Assembly: GCA_965208065.1 (NCBI GenBank)
Contig: OZ242313.1
Location: 620,001 to 684,000, forward strand
DNA length: 64,000 nt
Origin: Bin103 sp002238925
GTDB taxonomy: Bacteria > Spirochaetota > Spirochaetia > SZUA-6 > Bin103
Reading direction: 5' to 3'
A program made the translations under genes and the position numbers. This document shows, one piece after another, positions 25,237-34,087 of this stretch (the stretch's first letter is position 1; each line of letters opens with the position of its first letter). The notes beneath the pieces were generated by a model, which did not search any database, was not told the origin of the DNA, and worked only from the letters and a program-made list of their open reading frames with translations.

Positions 25237-26203
25237 ACAGATCCTCCATGTGTTCGAGCAGCCAGACGGCGTACTGCTGATCGAGCGTATTTTGCAGCCG
25301 ATACTGCGCCACGTCCAACTCTATGGCCAGCGCATCGTCGAGCAGGCTGCGGAACGCCTCCGCATCCTGCTGGTTGATGGCCACGCCGGCCATCGCCAGG
25401 TAGGGTCCGGTGCGCTTGTCGCCGGAAGCGGCCACGGCGCGTGCGAAGTGCTCGGCGGCGAGTTCCATGCCGCCGCCGAGGGCCGTCGCGGTACCTGCAT
25501 AGTAGCGGATCAGGATGTCGTGTGCGGCACCGCCCTGGTAGCCCTCGTCCCAGCCGATTACCGTGTGCAGCATCTGAGCGGCGTACGGTGCGGTGATCAG
25601 CAGCTCCATGTCGAACGGATCGGTGGACAGGGCGCCCAGGCACGCCGCCGCCGTCCAGTACATGAAGTCGATGCTCGAAGCATCCACCATGGCCAGCGCC
25701 CGGTCCATGGTGTCCGGCGACGCGAACAGAGCGCCGAAGCCCGGATGGCGCAGATCGAGACCGGCGAGCAGGTAGTCGCGCCCGCGCAGGTAGTGCAGCT
25801 TGGCGCGCTGCAGTTCGCTGATGCGCTGGTCGATCTCGGTTACTGCCATCTGCTCCGCCGGGCGCTGCACGAACGCATTGGCGTAGGCCACGAAGCTGCG
25901 CCCGGTGGCCAGATGCAGGCCCGGATCGTCGCGCGCCCGGGTCAGCAGAATCTCGTACAGCTTGAGGGCGAACGGCAGAGCGTCGCCGACCAGGCGCGGG
26001 TCCTGTTCGCTGGCGAACACGTCATCGTCGCCGGTTGCGCTGACCAGGTCGGTCACCGTGCGGGTGGCGAGCCGGTCGAGCGAACAGCCGGCGAGCATGG
26101 CGGCGATGCATCCGAGTACGCACAGCAGCCGGACGGCGCTGCGCCGGCCGGGGCGTCGAGTCATTGCGTGAGCGTGCGAGGCACGTGCTGCAGGTGCAGT
26201 CAT
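25223..26203 (-). CDS. TRAP-associated TatT-type lipoprotein (T component)
   Basis: A 326-residue predicted lipoprotein with lipobox LAGC at the end of a hydrophobic signal (VLCVLGCIAAMLAGC-like, residues 26-41). The rest is helical and TPR-like (for example DALPFALKLYEILLTRARDD, GPYLAMAGVAINQQDAEAFR). In Treponema pallidum the homologous TatT (Tp0956) is a trimeric TPR lipoprotein that binds the TRAP substrate-binding protein TatP, and here it directly precedes dctP with a 14-bp overlap. The start has GGAAGGAG upstream and forms an ATGA overlap with tatD. This gene is one of the better pointers to a spirochaete. Confidence 0.88.
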   Translation of the reverse strand: MTAPAARASHAHAMTRRPGRRSAVRLLCVLGCIAAMLAGCSLDRLATRTVTDLVSATGDDDVFASEQDPRLVGDALPFALKLYEILLTRARDDPGLHLATGRSFVAYANAFVQRPAEQMAVTEIDQRISELQRAKLHYLRGRDYLLAGLDLRHPGFGALFASPDTMDRALAMVDASSIDFMYWTAAACLGALSTDPFDMELLITAPYAAQMLHTVIGWDEGYQGGAAHDILIRYYAGTATALGGGMELAAEHFARAVAASGDKRTGPYLAMAGVAINQQDAEAFRSLLDDALAIELDVAQYRLQNTLDQQYAVWLLEHMEDLFVEL

Positions 26204-27006
26204 TGTACTCCTTCCGGTTGCAGGCGCGGGAACAGCCGTGCCGCGTTGCCGGTGGTTTGCAGAGCGATCTGCTCGGTGTCGGTGGCGCGCACCGCCGCCA
26301 GCCGCTCGGCGACGTGGCGCAGCAGGGCGGGCTCGTTGCGGCGCCCGCGCAGCGGCTCGGGGGCCAGGTAGGGAGCGTCGGTCTCCAGCACCAGGCGGTC
26401 GGCGGGCGCCGCCGCGGCGACCGCGCGCACCTCGTCGGCGCGGCGGAAGGTGAGCATGCCGCCGATGCCGAGGTAGAAGCCGGCGGCGAGCGCGAAGTCG
26501 GCGGCGGCGCGGCCGGCGCTGAACGCGTGCAGTACCCCGGGCGGCTGCGGCAGCTCGGCGCGCTGTCCCCAGGCGCGCAGCCGTTCCAGCAGGTTGCCGG
26601 TGGCCTCGCGGTTGTGCAGGATTACCGGCAGGCCGGTTGCCGCGGCCAGGTCGAGCTGGGCGTCCAGCCACCGCTCCTGCAGCTCCGGGGCCGGCCCGCG
26701 GTAGTAGTCGAGGCCGATTTCGCCGATGGCGACCACCGCCGGGTCGCCGGTCAGTGCCCGCAGTTCGGGCATGACCCGGTCCGGGTCGCCCGCCTTCTCG
26801 CACCACAGCGGATGGATGCCCACCGCGACGCCGATGCCGGGGTAGCGCGCGGCCAGGCCGACGGCGGCGCGCGCGCTCGCCAGTCCGGTGGCCGGGATCA
26901 GCACGCCGGTTACGCCGGCCGCCGCGGCGCGCTCCAGCACCTGCTCGCGGTCGTCCGCGAAGCGGTCGTCGTTTAGGTGGCAGTGGGTGTCGACGAAACC
27001 GTTCAC
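26200..27006 (-). CDS. tatD: TatD-family metal-dependent hydrolase
   Basis: A 268-residue TIM-barrel deoxyribonuclease-like protein. Metal-binding motifs in order: VDTHCHLNDDRF, GEIGLDYYRG (catalytic Glu), VILHNREA, LHAFSAGRA and LETDAPYLAPEP. TatD enzymes act as 3'-5' exonucleases or D-aminoacyl-tRNA deacylase relatives. The GTG start overlaps the pfkB stop (GTGA) and the stop overlaps the tatT start (ATGA), so it is embedded in a coupled operon with unrelated-looking genes. A link to the TRAP transporter is not known. Confidence 0.93.
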   Translation of the reverse strand: MNGFVDTHCHLNDDRFADDREQVLERAAAAGVTGVLIPATGLASARAAVGLAARYPGIGVAVGIHPLWCEKAGDPDRVMPELRALTGDPAVVAIGEIGLDYYRGPAPELQERWLDAQLDLAAATGLPVILHNREATGNLLERLRAWGQRAELPQPPGVLHAFSAGRAAADFALAAGFYLGIGGMLTFRRADEVRAVAAAAPADRLVLETDAPYLAPEPLRGRRNEPALLRHVAERLAAVRATDTEQIALQTTGNAARLFPRLQPEGVQ

Positions 27007-27998
27007 GCCGCCGCCCTCGCTTCGTGCAGCACCGGCTCGGGTACCGCCGGGGTGGCGCCGCGCCGGGTCGCCACGAAGGCGGCGTACCGGTTCGCCGCCG
27101 CCGCGGTGCGCTGCAGGTCGCCGCCGCGCAGCGCGTGGTAGAGGAGCGCGGCGGCGAACGCGTCGCCGGCGCCGACGGTGTCGGCCACCGGGACATTGAT
27201 GCCGGGCTGTTCGGCGATGCACGGCGCAATGGACCGCGTTGCCGCGGGCTGGCCGCCGCCGTCGGCAGGGGTGCCGAGACCGCCGGCACGGGCGCCGGCC
27301 AACAGGCAGCCGCGTGCGCCGCGGGTGAGACATGCCACGCTGAGACCGTAGCGTTCGAGCAGAGCGGCGAGCATGGCGGGCTGGTCGCCGGCGGGCAGGC
27401 CGAGCGCGGCCGCTACCAGCGGCAGCTCCTCGTCGTTGAGTTTCACGGCGGTGGCGGCTTCGAGCGATGTGTCGAGCACTTCGGCGGACCAGAAGTGCTG
27501 GCGCAGGTTGACGTCGAACAGGCGCACGCAGTGCGGCGGGCAGGCGGCGACGAATGCGCCGATCACCGCGGCCGCGTCCACGGAGCGCTGCGCCAGGGTG
27601 CCGAAGGTGACCGCGTCGGTGCGGGCCGCCAGTTCCCGCCAGGCGTGGTCGAGCCGGGGATGGTCGAACGCCACCTGTTCGTGAATGGTGTAGGTCGGCG
27701 CACCGTCGTGCAGGGCGACGTCGACGGTCCCGGTGGGGTGGCCGGCAGCGCGCTGCAGGTAACGCCCGTCCACGCCGAGCTCACGCAGGCGCCCGGCCAG
27801 GTCGTCACCATTGGCGTCGCGGCCGACGCTGCTGGCCAGGACGCCGCGGTCGCCGAGCAGCGAAGCGTGGTAGGCGAGATTCGCCACCGCCCCGCCAAGT
27901 TCGCGGCGTCCGTCGGGAAACACGTCCCACAGCAGTTCACCGATGCCGACGACCACAAACGGGCCTCCAGATGGCGATCGCTTCGCAGCCATCACCAT
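27003..27998 (-). CDS. PfkB-family carbohydrate kinase (fructokinase-like)
   Basis: A 331-residue ribokinase-superfamily kinase. Motifs: N-terminal GIGELLWDVFPDGRRELGGA with GGAVANLAYHASLLG (sugar site), and C-terminal DTVGAGDAFAAALLYHAL containing the catalytic Asp and anion hole. The N-terminal GELLWD pattern is typical of fructokinase-like members. An unusual insertion of Gly/Pro-rich residues lies near 235-255. It is first in the tightly overlapped pfkB-tatD-tatT-dctP-dctQM cluster, so the phosphorylated sugar may relate to what the TRAP system imports; that is inference. Two in-frame ATGs (27998, 27992) are possible starts. Confidence 0.9.
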   Translation of the reverse strand: MVMAAKRSPSGGPFVVVGIGELLWDVFPDGRRELGGAVANLAYHASLLGDRGVLASSVGRDANGDDLAGRLRELGVDGRYLQRAAGHPTGTVDVALHDGAPTYTIHEQVAFDHPRLDHAWRELAARTDAVTFGTLAQRSVDAAAVIGAFVAACPPHCVRLFDVNLRQHFWSAEVLDTSLEAATAVKLNDEELPLVAAALGLPAGDQPAMLAALLERYGLSVACLTRGARGCLLAGARAGGLGTPADGGGQPAATRSIAPCIAEQPGINVPVADTVGAGDAFAAALLYHALRGGDLQRTAAAANRYAAFVATRRGATPAVPEPVLHEARAAA

Positions 27999-28036
27999 TG
28001 TTATCGGCCGTTTGACGGCGTAACTAGCGTGTAGTG

Positions 28037-29968
28037 TTAAGAATTGCCAAGGCGAATGCCAAGGCGAACGCCAAGGTCACGGCATCGGCGCTCCCGCCAC
28101 GCCGTGACGGCGTCCGCGGGCACCTCCGGCGCGCGCCACAGCGCCCAGTTGAGGCAGGCGGTGAGGTCGGCCTCGTGCTCGACGCCGATGCCGAGCCGCA
28201 CCAGCCGGTCGACGCCGATGCGGCGTACCTCGGCCGCGGCGGTGAAATACTCCGACACCGAGCGGTGGTGGTTGATCTTGGTGGCCAGGCCGTCGAAGCT
28301 GAGCGCGTAGCGCGGCACCCCGGTCATCGCGAGCACGTCGCAGAAGTGGCGGGTGGCGTCCTCGTCGGCGTCGCGCAGGCGCAGGCTGACCATCGATCCC
28401 GGCAGCCGGTAGTGGCGGGCAATCGCGGCGGCGTCGGGATGATCGGGCAGCGACGGGTGCAGCACCTCCGCCACGCGCGGATGGCCGGCCAGGAAGCGCG
28501 CCACCGCGGTCGCCGTCCGGCAGCGCCGCTCGAAGCGCGCGCGCGCGCCGCCCAGGCCGGCCAGGATGACGCGCGCGCGCCGCCAGTCCAGGATGCCGCC
28601 GCGCATCGCCTGCAGATCCATCGCCTCGTTGACCAGGTCGACCTGGTTGCTTGCCAGATAGCCCCACATGTCGCGGTCCTGGCCGCCGAGCGCCTTGGTG
28701 CCGCTGGCCACCACCGCGTCGATGCCGGGCGCCGACAGCAGCGGCTCGCGCAGGCCCCACGGCGTGGCGATGGTGTTGTCCACCACCACCCGCAGGTTGC
28801 CGGCGCCGGCGGCGCGGGCGCGCGCGGCCACCGCCGCCAGGGCGGGCGGGTCAAGCGCCCTGGTGTGCGGATTGGTGTAGGTCTCGGTGAACAGCATGGT
28901 GGTGTCCGGGCGCAGTGCCCGCTCGACGGCGCCGAGGTCACCGTCGTCGACCAACGTCACTTCGCCGCCCTGGCGCCCGGCGAGGCGCTGCAGGTAGCTC
29001 TTGGTCTTGTTGTACACGCTGCGCGTAACCACGGCATGGCTGCCCGGTGCGAACAGCACGTCGCAGGTCAGCGCACACGCCTGCATGCCGCCGTCGGTGA
29101 GCAGGGCGCCGGCGGCCTGTTCCAGGCGGCGCACCTCGGCGAGCAGCAGGCGGCCGCTCTCGGTGCCGTAGCGGCCGTAGGTCTGCGGCAGCTCGGACCA
29201 CGCCTCGCCGGCCAGAAACACCGCCGCCGCCTTGCGCTCCTGCCAGCGCACCATCGGCTCGCTGCCGAACAGGTCGAGCTGCAGGGTCTCGCCGTCGGGG
29301 TGCAGGTAGGGCTGCCCGAGGCGGCGCATGGAGGCGTCGATGGCGTCGTGCAGCGAACGCGTCGCCGCGTTCATGGCCGCGCGCGGCGGCGGCTCGGCGG
29401 GCAGCGCGGCGGCGGCGTCCGGGTCGAGGTAGGCCGGGTCGAGCACCGTTCCCGCACCGATCACGCCGAGCAGCGCCAGTTCGTGCTCCAGCATCGGGGT
29501 CAGCACCCCGGTGCCGGCGGCGCCGCGCAGCTCCTCGGCAGACCAGAAGCGCACCTCGTCGACCTCCTCCGGGTGCGGGCGGAACGGGCCGCCGTGCTCG
29601 ATCCGGTAAGAGGTGACGTGCTCGGTCTCCACCGGTGAGCGCCACACGTATTCGTGCACCGGCGCCAAGGCGGCCGCGTCGACGGTAAGGCCCAACTCTT
29701 CGGCAGTTTCGCGCGCCGCGGCTTCCGGGTAGCTCTCGCCGGCCGCCAGGTGGCCGCCCACCGAGGTATCCCACTTGCCGGGCTGGATCTCCTTGCTGGC
29801 CGAGCGCTTCTGCAGCAGCAGCCGGCCGCGGTCGTCGTACACCAGCACATGCACGGCGCGATGGCGCAGGGCGGGTGCGCCGTGCACGCGGGAACGCGGA
29901 ACCGTGCCGATCACCGTGTTGTCGGCATCGACCAGGTCCAGCAGTTCCGTGTCCGACCGTGAAGACAC
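28037..29968 (-). CDS. Nudix hydrolase fused to a Cys/Met-metabolism PLP enzyme
   Basis: A 643-residue two-domain protein. Residues 1-180 form a Nudix domain: the box GHLAAGESYPEAAARETAEE (positions 72-91, completing LGL) fits GX5EX7REUXEEXGU. Residues about 210-640 match the cystathionine gamma-synthase/lyase family of PLP enzymes: LLTDGGMQACALTCDVLFAPG, VVVDNTIATPWG, and the PLP-lysine in ASGTKALGGQDRD (near residue 430). No frameshift or stop separates the domains. The start is taken as a GTG two bases after the stop of the redoxin gene; an ATG at 30025 would overlap that gene. Substrates of both halves are unknown. Confidence 0.85.
   Translation of the reverse strand: MSSRSDTELLDLVDADNTVIGTVPRSRVHGAPALRHRAVHVLVYDDRGRLLLQKRSASKEIQPGKWDTSVGGHLAAGESYPEAAARETAEELGLTVDAAALAPVHEYVWRSPVETEHVTSYRIEHGGPFRPHPEEVDEVRFWSAEELRGAAGTGVLTPMLEHELALLGVIGAGTVLDPAYLDPDAAAALPAEPPPRAAMNAATRSLHDAIDASMRRLGQPYLHPDGETLQLDLFGSEPMVRWQERKAAAVFLAGEAWSELPQTYGRYGTESGRLLLAEVRRLEQAAGALLTDGGMQACALTCDVLFAPGSHAVVTRSVYNKTKSYLQRLAGRQGGEVTLVDDGDLGAVERALRPDTTMLFTETYTNPHTRALDPPALAAVAARARAAGAGNLRVVVDNTIATPWGLREPLLSAPGIDAVVASGTKALGGQDRDMWGYLASNQVDLVNEAMDLQAMRGGILDWRRARVILAGLGGARARFERRCRTATAVARFLAGHPRVAEVLHPSLPDHPDAAAIARHYRLPGSMVSLRLRDADEDATRHFCDVLAMTGVPRYALSFDGLATKINHHRSVSEYFTAAAEVRRIGVDRLVRLGIGVEHEADLTACLNWALWRAPEVPADAVTAWRERRCRDLGVRLGIRLGNS
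28046..28081. repeat. Three 12-bp tandem repeats at the 3' end of the Nudix-PLP gene
   Basis: Units GCCAAGGCGAAT (28046-28057), GCCAAGGCGAAC (28058-28069) and GCCAAGGTCACG (28070-28081) are arranged head to tail. They lie inside the coding sequence just before its stop and encode an LGVRLGIRLG-like tail. Probably slippage-generated; no function evident. Confidence 0.7.
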
Positions 29969-29970
29969 GG

Positions 29971-30552
29971 TCAGACCAGGTCGCAGGCCTCCGCGGGCAT
30001 CCAGTGGGCGTCCTGGTTCTTCCATTTCACATTGCAGCCGATCGGGTTGGTCAGCGGAACGGCCACCTCTTTGCCGGCGAGCACCGCGTCGAGGGCGTCA
30101 CGCAACTCGCGGGTGGAGGCGCCGGCGGGGTCGCGCGGGTCGTCGTCCATGCGCCCGGTGTAGCGCAGCTTGCCGTCGCCGTCGAACAGGTAGAAGTGCG
30201 GCGTGCGCAGCGCCCCGTAGGCGAGCGCCACCTCCTGGCTGTCGTCGCGCACGTAGGCGAACTGGAAGCCCCTTTCGGCGGCGCGCTCCTGCATGTGCTC
30301 GAAGGAGTCGGTGGGATGGTCGTCGGTCTCGTTGGAGTTGATCGACACCATCGCCACGCCCTTGTCCTTGTAGTCGGCGTACAGGTCGTTGAAGCGGTCT
30401 TCCGAACCGATCACGAACGGACAGTGGTTGCACGCGAACACGACGATGAGCGCCTCCGCGTCGGCGAAGCTGGCCAGTGAGTAGTCGTTGCCGTCCACTC
30501 CCGGCAGGTTGAAGTCGGGCGCTTTTGCGCCCAGGTCGAGGGTAAATGCCAT
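29971..30552 (-). CDS. Redoxin/AhpC-TSA family thioredoxin-like protein
   Basis: A 193-residue thioredoxin-fold protein starting MAFTLDLGAKAPDFNLPGVDG. The redox centre is FACNHCPFV, a CxxC (CNHC) as in the common NHCPF/Y redoxins, and GALRTPHFYLFDGDG carries the cis-Pro. AAGGAG seven bases before the ATG supports the start. It is followed after two bases by the Nudix-PLP gene, so the two are likely cotranscribed. The role is thiol redox or peroxide handling, partner unknown. Confidence 0.92.
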   Translation of the reverse strand: MAFTLDLGAKAPDFNLPGVDGNDYSLASFADAEALIVVFACNHCPFVIGSEDRFNDLYADYKDKGVAMVSINSNETDDHPTDSFEHMQERAAERGFQFAYVRDDSQEVALAYGALRTPHFYLFDGDGKLRYTGRMDDDPRDPAGASTRELRDALDAVLAGKEVAVPLTNPIGCNVKWKNQDAHWMPAEACDLV

Positions 30553-30650
30553 TGGGGTCTCCTTGGTTTCCTGGACTCTGGTAATATGCCCGGCACCGGC
30601 GCCGGCCGGCAACAAGGCTGCGCCGCCCGCCGCAATGGAGGAGCCGAACG

Positions 30651-31883
30651 ATGAAAATAAGTGCTGTTTCCACTCGACCCTTCCGCATCGACCTGAACCG
30701 TCCCATTGGGGATGCGAATTCGCCTCAGGGGCGGCGTGCTTTTGCGGGGTTGATCGTCTCCGTACACTGCGCCTCTGGGCGCGGCGTCAGTGGAGGCTCC
30801 GAGCACGGCGGCGCCGAAACCACCGGCATATCCATCGCACCGGCCGATGCCGGCGATGCCATTCGCGGCCTGGCGGAACTGCTCGTCGGCGCCGACCCGC
30901 GCGGCGTACGCGGGCTGTGGCAGCGCATGAACGATGCCCTGTTCAAGGGCGGTGCGGTGGGGGTGGCCGGCGATGCCATGGGCAGTCTGGACGTGGCGCT
31001 GTGGGATCTGAAGGGCAGGCTCGCCGGCGAGCCGTTGTGGCGCCTGCTCGGTGCCGCCGACCCGCGCGTGCGCGCCTACGCCAGCGGCCTGGACCTGCCG
31101 CTCGCCGACGCCGAGCTGGATGCCTACTACCGGCGCATGGCGGCGGCCGGGGTGCGCGCCGGCAAGCTGAAGGTGGGGCTCGATCTGCAGCATGACTTGC
31201 GCCGGCTGGCGATTGTGCGCGACGCGCTGGCCACGGCGCCGGTGGGATGCGGGGCGCCGGCGCTGATGATCGACGCCAATGAGTATTGGGCGCCGAAACA
31301 GGCGGTGCGCCGGGTGGCCGTGTTCGAGGAGCGCTTCGACCTGACCTGGGTGGAGGAACCGGCGCGGCGCTGGGACTACCGCGGCCTGCGCACCGTGTCG
31401 CGCGCCATCCGCGCCGCGGTGGCGACCGGCGAGAACCTGGACTGTCTGTCGCAGTACCGGCCGCTGGTGGAGCACGGCGCGGTGGACATCGTGCAGGTGG
31501 GCACCAACGCCGGCGGCATTACCGGCGCGCTGCAAGTGGCCGAGCTGGCGTACGCCTTCGACTTGCCGGTGGCGATGATGAACTCGCCGGGCAGCTTCCT
31601 GGCGCACGTGGCGGCGGCGCTGCCCAACCACCTGATGATCGAGGTGCTCGACGCCGGACGCGGGGCGATATTCGACCGCGACCTGGTGTTGCGCGACGGG
31701 TATCTGCACCTCGGCGAGCGGCCCGGCCTGGGCATGGTGCTCGACGAGGAACGGTTGGCCGCCGCCGAGGCCGCCGCGCGGGAGGCGGCCGCTGGCGAGG
31801 GTGGCCTGGATGCCGGCGCCGTACCCGCGGGCCGCCGCGCCGGCGCCGGCCTGATCGAGCACCCGCCCGAGCGGTGGCCGTGA
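30651..31883 (+). CDS. Enolase-superfamily protein (mandelate racemase/muconate lactonizing type)
   Basis: A 410-residue protein with capping and TIM-barrel domains. Features of the superfamily: GSLDVALWDLKGRLAGEPLW, the KxK-like GKLKVG, metal ligands in MIDANEYW, VEEPARRWD and ATGENLDC. The acidic ligands are therefore Asp, Glu and Glu. A His-Asp dyad like that of mandelate racemase is not obvious (the region reads NSPGSFLAHVAAAL). Likely a sugar-acid dehydratase. GGAGGAG precedes the ATG by nine bases. The four-carbon acid sugar kinase gene follows, which fits aldonate or tetronate breakdown. The last 40 residues are low-complexity. Confidence 0.87.
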   Translation: MKISAVSTRPFRIDLNRPIGDANSPQGRRAFAGLIVSVHCASGRGVSGGSEHGGAETTGISIAPADAGDAIRGLAELLVGADPRGVRGLWQRMNDALFKGGAVGVAGDAMGSLDVALWDLKGRLAGEPLWRLLGAADPRVRAYASGLDLPLADAELDAYYRRMAAAGVRAGKLKVGLDLQHDLRRLAIVRDALATAPVGCGAPALMIDANEYWAPKQAVRRVAVFEERFDLTWVEEPARRWDYRGLRTVSRAIRAAVATGENLDCLSQYRPLVEHGAVDIVQVGTNAGGITGALQVAELAYAFDLPVAMMNSPGSFLAHVAAALPNHLMIEVLDAGRGAIFDRDLVLRDGYLHLGERPGLGMVLDEERLAAAEAAAREAAAGEGGLDAGAVPAGRRAGAGLIEHPPERWP

Positions 31884-31956
31884 ACTGCCCGGGCCGCCAC
31901 TCCGGCAGCCCCCCTGCCGAAAGCGCACTGACGATGGCGCGCGGCAACGGCGGGCA

Positions 31957-33585
31957 GTGGCGGTGAGCCAGCCCGGCAGACCCCCTGCCCTGCGCGCCGG
32001 TGAGGTGGGTCGCGCTGGGAGCACTGAAGCAGCCGCCATTGAACAGGGTGCGTTGCCGGAGCCGCGCGCGCGGCGCTCGCCGTGGCCGGGCGCAGTCGCG
32101 GTCGTGGCCGACGATCTCACCGGTGCAATGGACGGCGGCGTGCAGCTTCTGCCGCGAACCGCCGTGGAGGTGCTGATAAGCGCCGGCGGCGTGGTCCCCT
32201 TCGCCGCCATGGCCGGCCGCGGTCAGAGATCGGCGCGCGTGCAGACGCCGCCCGCGGGCGGCGATTCGGGGGTATGCCGGCCAGAGGATGCGCCCCCGGC
32301 GGTAGACACTCCTGCACGCATCGCGCAAGCGGCGGATGCGTCGGTGTTGCCGGTGATCAACACGCAGTCGCGTGGCATGCCGCCGGAGGAGGCGTCCGCG
32401 CGCTTTAGTGCGCTATGCCGGGACGTGTCCGCGGCGGGCCGCACGGTGTGGTTCAAGAAGATCGACTCGACGCTGCGCGGCAACGTCGGCGCCGAGTTGG
32501 CGGCCCTGCACGAGGCGCTGGCGCCGTGCGTGATCGTGTGCACGCCGGCGCTGCCGGAAGAGGGGCGCACCGTGCGGGGGGGCGCGCTGCTGGTGGCCGG
32601 CGAGCCGGTCATGGCAACGCCCTACCGCGACGAGATTCCCACCACGCACGGCGCTGCCGCCAGCTCCGCGGTGATAGACATCGTGCGCCGCCAGTGGCCG
32701 GGGTGCCGCGCCGCCCATCTGCCCGCGCGCCCGAGCCGTAGCGAGATCGCCGCCGCGGCGCACGGACGGGTCGACCTGGTCGTGGCCGATGCCGCCAGCG
32801 ACGGCGACCTGCATGCGCTCGCAGCGGCAGCGGAAGGGGCCGTTCGCGGGGGCCGCCGGCTGGTGTGGGCGGGGGCCGCCGGCCTGTTGCGCGCGCTGAC
32901 GCTGGCCGGCGCGCCCGGGGTCGCCGCCGCGCCGCGCGTGGAGAGCGGCTATCCCGTTGGTAGCCCGGACCCTGCTCCCCCGGCGCCGCTGGTACTGGTC
33001 TGTGGATCGCGCCGCAGCCTGTCCCACAGGCAGATGGATTTTGCCGCCGCCGCCGCTCGCCCGCTGCTGGTGCGCGCGAGCGCAGCCTCCGGCGCCGCGG
33101 CAAGCAAACGCTGGCACGTCTCCGGCGGCGCGGAAGATGGTGCACCGGGCCCACTGAGCGCCGTGGATGCAGCCGCGCTGTCCGCCAAGGCGCTGGCCGC
33201 CGGCCGGGATCTCTTTCTGTGCGCACCCTCGCTCGCGGAATCCGCCGCCCGGCCATCCGTCCCCGTGGCGGAGACGGTGGCGGCGGATCTTGCCGATCTG
33301 GCCGCGCGCGCACTGGCGTCGGCGGGCATGCTCCCGCGCGCGCTGCTGCTGGTGGGCGGCGACACCGCCTACGCCTGCCTGCGGCGGCTGGCCATTCACC
33401 GCCTCGAGCTGTGCGGCGAAGTGGAGCCCTACGTTCCGTGGGGCCGCGTGCTCGGTGGGGCGTGGGACGGCATGGTGCTGGTCACCAAGGCCGGCGGCTT
33501 CGGCGATCCCCACACCCTGCGCCGCGTATGCGGATTCCGCCCCGTTGCCTCACCGCCGGTGCGCGCAGTACGCTCCACGCCATGA
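31957..33585 (+). CDS. Four-carbon acid sugar kinase family protein (DUF1537 type)
   Basis: A protein of about 540 residues. N-terminal domain motifs VVADDLTGAMDGGVQL, NTQSRGMPPEEA and KKIDSTLRGNVGAEL, and C-terminal nucleotide-binding motifs LLVGGDTAYACLRRLA and LVTKAGGFGDPHTLRRVC match the OtnK/DtnK family that phosphorylates D-threonate, D-erythronate or related acids. The first 45 residues are not conserved, so the GTG at 31957 is doubtful and the real start may be nearer AVAVVADDLTG. It follows the enolase-superfamily gene by 73 bp. Confidence 0.9.
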   Translation: MAVSQPGRPPALRAGEVGRAGSTEAAAIEQGALPEPRARRSPWPGAVAVVADDLTGAMDGGVQLLPRTAVEVLISAGGVVPFAAMAGRGQRSARVQTPPAGGDSGVCRPEDAPPAVDTPARIAQAADASVLPVINTQSRGMPPEEASARFSALCRDVSAAGRTVWFKKIDSTLRGNVGAELAALHEALAPCVIVCTPALPEEGRTVRGGALLVAGEPVMATPYRDEIPTTHGAAASSAVIDIVRRQWPGCRAAHLPARPSRSEIAAAAHGRVDLVVADAASDGDLHALAAAAEGAVRGGRRLVWAGAAGLLRALTLAGAPGVAAAPRVESGYPVGSPDPAPPAPLVLVCGSRRSLSHRQMDFAAAAARPLLVRASAASGAAASKRWHVSGGAEDGAPGPLSAVDAAALSAKALAAGRDLFLCAPSLAESAARPSVPVAETVAADLADLAARALASAGMLPRALLLVGGDTAYACLRRLAIHRLELCGEVEPYVPWGRVLGGAWDGMVLVTKAGGFGDPHTLRRVCGFRPVASPPVRAVRSTP

Positions 33586-33707
33586 GCGAGCGGGCAGGTT
33601 CGTGAGGCGGCGGAGGCGCGCGACGCCGAGCACGCGGCAGCCGCCGGCCGTGCGAATACGGCCGCCGCGTTGCGCGAGTTCGCCGACCCGCAAGGAGCAT
33701 GTCATCA

Positions 33708-33956
33708 ATGAATGATTCAGCCCAACCGACACTACGAGATGTCCTCACCGAGCTGCGCGAAATCCGCGCCGAACTCGCTGCGATGCGTACCGAACTCGGC
33801 TCCCGCCTGGACGGAATCTGCGACGAAATCCGCGCCATCCTGGAGGAGTTCGCCACCAACCTGCGTGCCGACCTCGCCGCCCGGCTGGACGGGGTAGGCA
33901 GCCAAGCCGAGCAAGCGCGCGCCGCCCTGCGCATCGTCGAGGACGACGAGACCTAG
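33708..33956 (+). CDS. Small coiled-coil protein of unknown function
   Basis: An 82-residue protein, MNDSAQPTLRDVLTELREIR onwards, with clear heptad-like Leu/Ile spacing across residues 10-70 and no Cys. AAGGAG lies 10 bases before the ATG at 33708; another ATG at 33699 is too close to that site. Not recognised as a known family; such proteins often oligomerise. It stands alone between the sugar-acid kinase and the sialidase-like gene, with 131 bp of empty sequence after it. Confidence 0.6.
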   Translation: MNDSAQPTLRDVLTELREIRAELAAMRTELGSRLDGICDEIRAILEEFATNLRADLAARLDGVGSQAEQARAALRIVEDDET

Positions 33957-34087
33957 CCGCGCGCCTCGGCTCTACATCGCGCCAGCGGACGGCGGCAAGC
34001 AACTTCCCGTTCCAACGGATCGCGCCTCCAGCCGACCGCGCTGCAGGCCGGACGTGTCGGCTACGTGAACGCCAGGTAGACCCGGGA

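Noticed and set aside
28034..29638. 534-codon plus-strand frame over the Nudix-PLP gene
   Set aside because: Antisense to an intact two-domain enzyme.
30651..31883. Calling the enolase-superfamily protein a mandelate racemase
   Set aside because: The His-Asp dyad of that enzyme is not evident; only the superfamily can be supported.
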